This document shows, piece after piece, positions 5,910-8,841 of a stretch of DNA of 8,841 nt. Position 1 is the stretch's first letter. Every line of letters begins with the position of its first letter. The notes under the pieces are model-generated. The model did no database searches. It worked only from the letters and a program-made list of their open reading frames with translations, and was not told where the DNA came from. Both the position numbers and the translations under genes were made by a program. The stretch covers positions 2,062-10,902 of the forward strand of contig DPYI01000006.1 of assembly GCA_003545435.1 (NCBI GenBank). Reading direction: 5' to 3'. Source of the stretch: Patescibacteria group bacterium. Lineage in GTDB: Bacteria > Patescibacteriota > Microgenomatia > UBA10105 > UBA927.

Positions 5910-5938
5910 TTGACAAGACCAAAAAAAGTCTTTTAAAT
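5910..5938 (+). promoter_or_regulatory. Promoter of the 63-residue ORF, leaderless
   Basis: TTGACA (5910-5915), 17 bases, then TTAAAT (5933-5938). Six bases separate the -10 from ATG 5945, so transcription should start at the initiation codon. The same TTGACA/17/TTAAAT combination drives the antitoxin gene at 7215. Confidence 0.65.
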
Positions 5939-5944
5939 AGAATC

Positions 5945-6136
5945 ATGGGATTACAACTACTGCTGGCAAAAATTGGTTTGGGACATCCGCCAACCGGCGG
6001 AAACGACGCGGGAGACGTCCGAATCAAGCGGATATCTCCCATGACCCGAGAGCGATTGCGCTTTGAGGACGAAGCAAAAGCGCAGTTTCAGTCCTTGAAA
6101 AAGAAAGGGCTGAGCATTCCGGTGTTTACTTTGTAA
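5945..6136 (+). CDS. Unknown 63-residue protein
   Basis: A small soluble ORF with no recognised family. It has a hydrophobic start (MGLQLLLAKIGLG), a glycine/asparagine turn region (GHPPTGGNDAGD, 13-24), a basic/acidic amphipathic helix (MTRERLRFEDEAKAQFQSLK, 33-52), and a hydrophobic end, GLSIPVFTL. The layout of a charged helix after a short strand could suit a dimeric DNA- or protein-binding peptide, but nothing decides it. Support for a real gene comes from a consensus promoter at exactly the distance used by other first genes here. It stands alone and is followed by the hairpin array. Confidence 0.6.
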   Translation: MGLQLLLAKIGLGHPPTGGNDAGDVRIKRISPMTRERLRFEDEAKAQFQSLKKKGLSIPVFTL

Positions 6137-6176
6137 ATTTCAGGGAAAATTCAGGAAAGGGTGGGAGGAGAGAGAG

Positions 6177-6420
6177 AAGTATTGCAAAGAATAATAGCGT
6201 GTAGATCTTGCCATTATCCCACAATACTTACTTGCTCGCAGGGCTTACAGCCGTGCCTCACAAGAGCGTATTTGCGGGATATGCAGCATTAAAACTCGAA
6301 GACTCGTTAAATGCTGCATTAAAAAAGCATCACTACCGCTAGCATGTGTTGGTTTGGGATCGCTACGTATAGTAATGCTTTTTCTTTTGAGTATCGTACC
6401 CATCAAGCGGGTGCAAATAC
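6177..6420. ncRNA. Tandem array of five hairpins, candidate structured RNA
   Basis: Hairpins in order: AAGTATTG/CAATACTT (6177-6184/6222-6229), with inner ATAAT/ATTAT (6191-6195/6213-6217). Then GCTC/GAGC (6234-6237/6264-6267), with inner GGCT/AGCC (6242-6245/6249-6252). Then ATGCAGCATT/AATGCTGCAT (6281-6290/6310-6319, 10 perfect pairs). Then a long imperfect stem (6321-6343/6361-6383). Last, GTACCC/GGGTGC inside GTAT/ATAC (6391-6420). Strand is uncertain: the T-G wobble of the last hairpin favours plus, that of the fourth favours minus. It may be one RNA, the 3' region of the upstream transcript, or two opposed units. Confidence 0.45.
6321..6383. terminator. Bidirectional terminator-like hairpin
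   Basis: AAAAAGCAT-c-ACTA on one side and TAGT-a-ATGCTTTTT on the other form a long stem with a second short TAGC-containing segment and a loop of about 17 bases. Runs of A and T at its two ends give a T tract in either direction: TTTTTCTTTT on plus, TTTTTT on minus. Confidence 0.5.
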
Positions 6421-6430
6421 CTTAGTGGTA

Positions 6431-6460
6431 ACAATAGCAATGACGTGAATAGTCTGTCAA
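6431..6460 (-). promoter_or_regulatory. Candidate minus-strand promoter reading into the hairpin array
   Basis: A consensus TTGACA (6460-6455) and TATTGT (6436-6431) are 18 bases apart. The transcript would start near 6424 and reach the terminator-like hairpin about 40-100 bases later, with no ORF between. It could make a short RNA of about 100 nt. Confidence 0.35.
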
Positions 6461-6541
6461 ATTTTTTTTTGAAGCTGAAACATCTTCTTTAGCGGATTAT
6501 ATCTTCATTATTCCACCCACCTTTATTTGCCTCGTGGCTTT

Positions 6542-6587
6542 CCTGCCTACCGGCAGGCAGGTCAGTACTATTTCCGCCAGAGGCGGA
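6542..6587. repeat. Two GC-rich interspersed palindromes
   Basis: CCTGCCTACCGGCAGGCAGG (6542-6561) and TCCGCCAGAGGCGGA (6573-6587, 6-bp stem, 3-base loop) are near-perfect hairpins. Sequences of both types are common interspersed repeats in Patescibacteria. They lie downstream of the minus-strand toxin gene. Partial echoes (GGCGGGCAGGCA) recur at 6617-6628. Confidence 0.7.
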
Positions 6588-6651
6588 CAGGCGTACACGT
6601 CGCGAGGCGCATTATCGGCGGGCAGGCATCGTTTTTCATGAAGAACATATG

Positions 6652-6933
6652 TCATTTCTTCCCGATTGTTTTATACGCGTCGTGATGACCTACAAAGAAG
6701 AATATGGCTGTGTCTTTCGTTTTATTCCAAAAAAAGAATAATCGATTCCCCTTATCCAGTCGGATAGTCCAGATATCAGAATGTGAAAGTTTTTCTATGT
6801 GAAGTGACGGATAAGACGGGTTGTTTCTAAAACAGAGAAGAGTTTTATATACGTGACGTTTTCGCGCACTGTTTCTTCGAACAAATTGTTTACACGTTCC
6901 GTGAAATTTCGGATTAAGATAGATTTTGGGCAT
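6652..6933 (-). CDS. RelE/YafQ-like toxin
   Basis: A 93-residue basic protein of the RelE/ParE superfamily. Seen: basic helices (KQFVRRNSARKRHVYKTLL, 15-33), the loop NNPSYPSLHIEKL (37-49), strand IWTIRL (54-59) with R58, GNRLFFFW (62-69) with R64, and the last strand IFFFVGHHDAY (77-87) with H83/H84 and Y87. These match the positions of substrate-binding and catalytic residues of ribosome-dependent mRNA interferases of the YafQ/RelE/HigB group. The gene lies 12 bases after the antitoxin stop on the same strand, the usual antitoxin-toxin order. No Shine-Dalgarno sequence precedes it, which would keep its output low. Confidence 0.85.
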   Translation of the reverse strand: MPKIYLNPKFHGTCKQFVRRNSARKRHVYKTLLCFRNNPSYPSLHIEKLSHSDIWTIRLDKGNRLFFFWNKTKDTAIFFFVGHHDAYKTIGKK

Positions 6934-6945
6934 GAATATCAGGTG

Positions 6946-7215
6946 TTATAGCGAGTTGAAATATTTTTTTATGTCTTTTGCTGAAGATAGTGTGACGCCG
7001 CGTCCTTCTTCATAGTCGCGTTTGGCTTCTTTTGCAAGTTCTTCGAGCGTTGGCTTATGGATGAGGCCGTGAGCATACCAGCCAAACAACATGCGGCCGA
7101 GTTCAGAAAGCGTCAGTCCGGCCTTTTTTGCCTGTTTTGCCACGAGTTTTTTAAACGTGGGAGAGACGTTGAATTTGATAAAGTCTGTTTTGTCGAGTGT
7201 CATGGATGTACTCAT
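6946..7215 (-). CDS. Ribbon-helix-helix antitoxin for the RelE-like toxin
   Basis: An 89-residue antitoxin. The N-terminal ribbon-helix-helix domain is DFIKFNVSPTFKKLVAKQAK (11-30), then KAGLTLSELGRMLFGWYAHG (31-50): a strand that contacts DNA and two helices. The C-terminal part (about 55-89, EELAKEAKRDYEEGRGVTLS then AKDIKKYF) would bind and block the toxin. Such antitoxins also repress their own operon. ATG 7215 is the first start after the promoter at 7225-7253. A longer reading from 7290 would run through that promoter and is rejected. MTLDKTDF starting at 7203 is a possible alternative. The palindrome ACGCAAAAATTGCGT just upstream of the -35 could be its operator. Confidence 0.83.
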   Translation of the reverse strand: MSTSMTLDKTDFIKFNVSPTFKKLVAKQAKKAGLTLSELGRMLFGWYAHGLIHKPTLEELAKEAKRDYEEGRGVTLSSAKDIKKYFNSL

Positions 7216-7224
7216 ATGGTACCT

Positions 7225-7253
7225 ATTTAATACCCATCTATTTCTATTGTCAA
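7225..7253 (-). promoter_or_regulatory. Promoter of the RHH antitoxin-RelE toxin operon, near-leaderless
   Basis: On the minus strand, TTGACA (7253-7248), 17 bases, then TTAAAT (7230-7225). Nine bases separate the -10 from ATG 7215. Confidence 0.7.
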
Positions 7254-7260
7254 GCGGTAT

Positions 7261-7275
7261 ACGCAAAAATTGCGT
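7261..7275. repeat. Palindrome upstream of the antitoxin promoter, possible operator
   Basis: ACGCAA-AAA-TTGCGT is perfectly symmetric and ends 8 bases upstream of the -35. Autoregulating RHH antitoxins bind such sites. It is also part of the nested palindrome 7265-7353. Confidence 0.45.
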
Positions 7276-7353
7276 CTGAAATGATCTCAATGGGAAATAG
7301 TTCGCCTGCCCAACAAACTATTCCCCAGAAAAATCACACCCGACGCAATTTTT
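7265..7353. repeat. Nested two-stem palindrome of 89 bases
   Basis: Outer arms AAAAATTGCGTC (7265-7276) and GACGCAATTTTT (7342-7353) are perfect 12-base complements. Inner arms TGGGAAATAGTT (7291-7302) and AACTATTCCCCA (7316-7327) pair with one mismatch. Spacers on both sides are 14 bases, so the whole is strikingly symmetric. Confidence 0.7.
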
Positions 7354-7478
7354 ATTTATAAACCTGCCTTTACCCCGTACACACGCTCTTTCGAGGCGAG
7401 GATGTAAACCTCGCGAGAAAGGAAGTGTTGTACTGGGGCAACAAATTATCCCCCAGAAAAGTCACACACTCGCAATTT
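7311..7478. repeat. Diverged direct repeat flanking a long hairpin
   Basis: CAACAAACTATTCCCCAG (from 7311) recurs as CAACAAATTATCCCCCAG (from 7439). In both copies it continues as GAAAA-r-TCACAC and CGCAATTT, about 40 bases with few changes and one 1-base length difference. Between them, 7373-7438 folds as one long imperfect hairpin: CCCC, GTACA, CTTTC and GCGAGG (7396-7401) pair with CCTCGC (7409-7414), GAAAG, TGTAC and GGGG. No ORF is present in 7291-7485. Confidence 0.65.
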
Positions 7479-7485
7479 AAATATC

Positions 7486-7761
7486 TCAAGCCTTAAATCC
7501 GCTACTTCTCCATCGTTGTTGTTCTTCCGGAGTTCTGAAACCACAAGAATGCTCTCCATTTTCAATTTTTTCAGCCAAAGTAAATTGCCAATCACTTCGA
7601 AAATTTTCTGCGGGGGTTAGTGCCGGGTCTACAGCTCCATTAGGTCCAAATTCGGAAACACACATAAAACCAGTTCTGTCAGGTGCATTTAAATTTATGT
7701 CCCCAACTGTCATACAGTGGAAGCACTCTCCACATTTTGTTTCAGCTGTTATTTTTCCCAT
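7486..7761 (-). CDS. Cys-rich small protein, second member of a paralogous pair
   Basis: A 91-residue protein of unknown family. C10-x2-C13-x-H-C16 (KCGECFHC), C34 and C73 in HSCGF form the same framework as the gene just upstream: CxxCxHC, one Cys, about 38 residues, then CGF. It probably binds zinc or another metal. Between the cysteines lies an acidic, Trp-containing helix (ENFRSDWQFTLAEKIENGE, 52-70). The tail is basic/Gln-rich. ATG 7761 is preferred over ATG 7824, because the longer frame overlaps the upstream gene and the shorter one aligns with its paralog. The 14-base gap between the genes implies one operon. No Shine-Dalgarno sequence is present. Confidence 0.7.
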   Translation of the reverse strand: MGKITAETKCGECFHCMTVGDINLNAPDRTGFMCVSEFGPNGAVDPALTPAENFRSDWQFTLAEKIENGEHSCGFRTPEEQQRWRSSGFKA

Positions 7762-7769
7762 ATATAAAT

Positions 7770-7796
7770 ATCCCGCTATATTTGTTCTGGCGGGAT
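7770..7796. repeat. Inverted repeat over the stop codon between the Cys-rich genes
   Basis: ATCCCGC (7770-7776) and GCGGGAT (7790-7796) pair perfectly around a 13-base loop. The hairpin would cover the upstream gene's stop codon and lie 8 bases before the next ATG, so ribosomes terminating there could alter access to the second start. Confidence 0.5.
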
Positions 7797-8000
7797 TACC
7801 GTAACTCGCGGAACAAATCCACAAACGTCTGGTTGAGTTTCATATACCAGTACTAAATCCGGACGAACTCTTTTTATGTTTTCAAGAGGAGATTGATTCG
7901 GTCTAATCGGGAAATTTGGTCTGTCCGGCTTCAAACTCATACAGTAGGTGAGTTGTGAGTTGGGGTCGTAACAATGCAGACAGTCTTTACATTTTGGCAT
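7776..8000 (-). CDS. Cys-rich small protein, first member of a paralogous pair
   Basis: A 74-residue protein of unknown family. C4-x2-C7-x-H-C10 (MPKCKDCLHC) is followed by C20 after 9 residues, and by C60 in VCGF 39 residues further on. Five cysteines and one histidine in this order look like a small zinc-binding fold. The region between is rich in Pro, Asn and Arg (RPNFPIRPNQSPLENIKRVR, 27-46), and the end is hydrophobic/Pro. It is the promoter-proximal gene of a two-gene operon with its paralog. The leader of about 25 nt has no Shine-Dalgarno sequence. Function cannot be inferred. Confidence 0.72.
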   Translation of the reverse strand: MPKCKDCLHCYDPNSQLTYCMSLKPDRPNFPIRPNQSPLENIKRVRPDLVLVYETQPDVCGFVPRVTVIPPEQI

Positions 8001-8031
8001 ATCATTTTTAATTTAAACTTATAGTCAACAG

Positions 8032-8060
8032 ATTGTAACGCTGGATTAAGGAGTTGTCAA
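8032..8060 (-). promoter_or_regulatory. Promoter of the Cys-rich gene pair
   Basis: On the minus strand, TTGACA (8060-8055), 17 bases, then TACAAT (8037-8032): the closest to consensus in the window. Its leader is about 25 nt. Confidence 0.78.
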
Positions 8061-8063
8061 ATA

Positions 8064-8107
8064 GCAGGGGACCTATATAAGTAAAATTATATAGTATATA
8101 TCCCTGC
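8064..8107. repeat. Nested AT-rich palindrome upstream of the Cys-rich gene promoter
   Basis: CTATATAA/TTATATAG (8073-8080/8087-8094, 6-base loop) lies inside GCAGGG/CCCTGC (8064-8069/8102-8107). It lies next to the -35 at 8055-8060 and shares its last bases with the GC-rich repeat that follows. Confidence 0.55.
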
Positions 8108-8156
8108 CTCGCCGGCTCGCCTCGATTTGACGTTTCCGGCGAAGCGGGCAGGCAGG
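8103..8156. repeat. GC-rich interspersed repeat (CCTGCCT family)
   Basis: It starts CCTGCCTCGCCGG and ends CCGGCGAAGCGGGCAGGCAGG-like. CCTGCCT pairs with AGGCAGG and CGCCGG with CCGGCG, with 7 extra bases (AGCGGGC) on one arm. It is the same repeat type as 6542-6561. The rest of 8001-8203 holds no gene. Confidence 0.6.
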
Positions 8157-8163
8157 AAAAATC

Positions 8164-8180
8164 AAATAGTTATGCAAAAA
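8164..8180. repeat. 17-bp direct repeat, copy 1
   Basis: AAATAGTTATGCAAAAA, identical to 8451-8467. It lies 23 bases downstream of the stop of the minus-strand ORF at 8204-8362. Confidence 0.75.
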
Positions 8181-8203
8181 CACGACGTGCGGTTTTTTAC
8201 TTC

Positions 8204-8362
8204 TTACATCCGAATTGTACCGGTACCTCGAATAGCTGTAGGTTCTCCTATTGGTCTTTGTCTTTTTATATTATCGGTACCCGGCGGTTTTCCTTGACGG
8301 GATTGATCTTCGGGGGGAATCGTAGGGGAAGAGCTATCGGGAAGAGAATCACATTCGGGCAT
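8204..8362 (-). CDS. Small Pro/Ser-rich basic protein of unknown function
   Basis: A 52-residue ORF (start MPECDSLPDSSSPTIPPEDQ, end AIRGTGTIRM). It has acidic serine/proline-rich N-terminal and basic C-terminal halves, one Cys, and no membrane segment. It is probably disordered or partner-dependent. ATG 8362 is chosen because a perfect TATAAT ends 12 bases upstream, so a GTG at 8401 would lie above the promoter. The composition resembles the proline-rich ORF at 1932-2132, but there is no clear alignment. It could be non-coding. Confidence 0.4.
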   Translation of the reverse strand: MPECDSLPDSSSPTIPPEDQSRQGKPPGTDNIKRQRPIGEPTAIRGTGTIRM

Positions 8363-8374
8363 GTCATTATTTCG

Positions 8375-8380
8375 ATTATA
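8375..8380 (-). promoter_or_regulatory. -10 box of the Pro/Ser-rich ORF
   Basis: TATAAT, exact consensus on the minus strand, 12 bases before ATG 8362. No convincing -35 is seen at 16-18 bases. Confidence 0.4.
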
Positions 8381-8450
8381 CAGATTACAACCGGGGGACA
8401 CCCTGCTTTATCATGACAACCGATACGGAGGAGGTCTGGTGACGTCATAA

Positions 8451-8467
8451 AAATAGTTATGCAAAAA
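8451..8467. repeat. 17-bp direct repeat, copy 2
   Basis: AAATAGTTATGCAAAAA, identical to 8164-8180. It lies 16 bases downstream of the stop of the minus-strand ORF at 8484-8735. Confidence 0.75.
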
Positions 8468-8483
8468 GTTTCAGGAATCACGA

Positions 8484-8735
8484 CTACATCTCAAAAGAAA
8501 GAGCTTTAAATAACCGTGAGATAAACGATTGTTGTGGCGCCCGAAAGGGGAGACCATGCTCTATAGCATGGCGTTCCCGGGCAACCCAAACAACTGAAAG
8601 TGTCTGTGGATCTGCAATCCAACTTAATTCTTCGAACAGTCTATCAACAGCAGTAGGATCTGGTTTTTCTGGCTCAAATACGTATGCGCCCGGAGGAAGA
8701 GGATGTTCATTTTCAATATGAGATATGCCCTGCAT
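8484..8735 (-). CDS. Unknown 83-residue protein
   Basis: No family recognised. A Pro-rich N-terminal part (NEHPLPPGAYVFEPEKPDPT, 9-28) leads into an amphipathic helix VDRLFEELSWIADPQTL (30-46). This is followed by a strand/helix VVWVARERHAIEHG (48-61) and a hydrophobic-basic end, SFISRLFKALSFEM. It is soluble, with balanced composition typical of a real protein. ATG 8735 is preferred over ATG 8759: TTGCGA and TATACT end 8 bases before it, and the TATACT lies within the longer reading. It starts 25 bases after the stop of the next gene upstream. Confidence 0.65.
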   Translation of the reverse strand: MQGISHIENEHPLPPGAYVFEPEKPDPTAVDRLFEELSWIADPQTLSVVWVARERHAIEHGLPFRAPQQSFISRLFKALSFEM

Positions 8736-8743
8736 ATATGATG

Positions 8744-8772
8744 AGTATACTCCGAGCATTTTAGCTTCGCAA
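8744..8772 (-). promoter_or_regulatory. Promoter of the 83-residue ORF, -35 inside a palindrome
   Basis: On the minus strand, TTGCGA (8772-8767), 17 bases, then TATACT (8749-8744). Eight bases separate the -10 from ATG 8735. The -35 belongs to the palindrome at 8762-8792. Confidence 0.5.
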
Positions 8773-8841
8773 GGCGTCCCCTTGCGAAGCTAGATTTTGC
8801 GCAATGAGAGATGCAGCTCTTTTTCCCAGTTCCACTGCGTA
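8761..8841 (-). CDS. 3' end of an unidentified gene
   Basis: The minus strand reads 26 sense codons without interruption from the window edge to TAA at 8763-8761. The peptide YAVELGKRAASLIAQNL then ASQGDALRS has the balanced, amphipathic look of a true helical C-terminus. The last codons are encoded by the perfect palindrome. Too little is present to name it, and a chance open run is possible. Confidence 0.45.
   Translation of the reverse strand, partial: YAVELGKRAASLIAQNLASQGDALRS
8762..8792. repeat. Perfect 13-bp palindrome with a 5-base loop
   Basis: TAGCTTCGCAAGG (8762-8774) and CCTTGCGAAGCTA (8780-8792) pair without mismatch around CGTCC. It spans the end of the partial gene and holds the -35 of the next one. 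A terminator is unlikely because no T tract follows on the minus strand. Confidence 0.75.

Larger units (their letters stand above)
6137..6651. other. Gene-free stretch made of hairpins and CPR-type palindromes
   Basis: No ORF worth reporting in about 500 bases. It opens with a purine-rich tract (6154-6179), then carries five hairpins (6177-6420), a minus-strand promoter candidate (6431-6460), a run of nine T residues (6462-6470), and two GC-rich palindromes (6542-6587). GCCTCG (6529-6534) and CGAGGC (6603-6608) flank the palindromes as an inverted pair. Confidence 0.6.

Noticed and set aside
5785..6042. Minus-strand 85-residue ORF with hydrophobic stretches
   Set aside because: It crosses the promoter and start of the plus-strand ORF at 5945, has no promoter or ribosome site of its own, and its hydrophobicity reflects AT-rich spacer.
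6154..6179. Shared 13-mer GTGGGAGGAGAGA between 6161 and the window start
   Set aside because: Low-complexity purine sequence; the copy at base 1 is ordinary radA coding sequence.
6177..6420. RNase P RNA, tmRNA, 6S or SRP RNA
   Set aside because: None of their conserved sequence cores is present; only generic hairpins are seen.
7265..7478. CRISPR array from the two similar repeats
   Set aside because: Only two diverged copies about 128 bases apart, with a hairpin instead of a spacer, and no cas genes.
8164..8467. Integron attC sites
   Set aside because: The 17-bp repeat lacks the paired R/L box structure, and no integrase is in the window; kept only as a cassette-like repeat.
8266..8481. 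Minus-strand 71-residue ORF overlapping the small Pro/Ser-rich ORF
   Set aside because: No promoter at its start, and it overlaps a frame with a better-placed -10 box and more plausible composition.

Overview
The window looks like a piece of a small-genome, Patescibacteria (CPR)-like bacterial chromosome. The evidence is indirect. GC-rich palindromes such as CCTGCCTACCGGCAGGCAGG and TCCGCCAGAGGCGGA are scattered between genes. A palindromic repeat sits in frame inside radA. Many short orphan ORFs are present, and several sigma70-type promoters lie so close to their ATG that the mRNAs should be leaderless. No rRNA, tRNA, CRISPR array or transposase is visible, so the lineage is inference only.

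Layout. 1-1053 (+): 3' two-thirds of radA, a DNA recombination/repair ATPase, with about 50 extra residues encoded by a composite palindromic repeat. 1115-1809 (+): overlapping HEPN and MNT nucleotidyltransferase genes. 1932-2132 (-): a small proline-rich ORF, divergent from a GT4 glycosyltransferase (2256-3431, +). 3437-3700 (-): the 3' remnant of a membrane-anchored surface protein, cut off exactly where the promoter of a BrnT/BrnA-like toxin-antitoxin operon begins (3747-4278, +). 4330-5157 (+): a soluble PIN-TRAM protein. 5176-5339 (+): a strong promoter, a nested hairpin RNA and an intrinsic terminator, followed by a Cys-containing ORF with a near-perfect Shine-Dalgarno sequence (5363-5689). 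5945-6136 (+): a small leaderless ORF. 6137-6651: about 500 bases with no gene but five consecutive hairpins and two CPR-type palindromes. 6652-7215 (-): a RelE-like toxin with its ribbon-helix-helix antitoxin. 7265-7478: nested palindromes and a diverged direct repeat. 7486-8000 (-): two adjacent paralogous Cys-rich small proteins. 8204-8362 and 8484-8735 (-): two small orphan ORFs, each followed by the same 17-bp sequence. 8761-8841 (-): the 3' end of a further gene.

The core genes (radA, GT4, PIN-TRAM) sit beside an accessory load: three toxin-antitoxin-type modules and, from about 5.2 kb on, a run of tiny unrecognised genes separated by structured repeats. Two expression styles coexist. 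First genes of transcripts have a -10 box 6-12 nt before the ATG, implying leaders of about 0-5 nt. The brnA-like gene inside an operon and the ORF behind the structured RNA instead carry strong Shine-Dalgarno sequences. The most unusual items are the RNA/terminator leader at 5211-5339, the hairpin array at 6177-6420, the repeat-derived insertion in RadA, and the paralogous Cys-rich pair.
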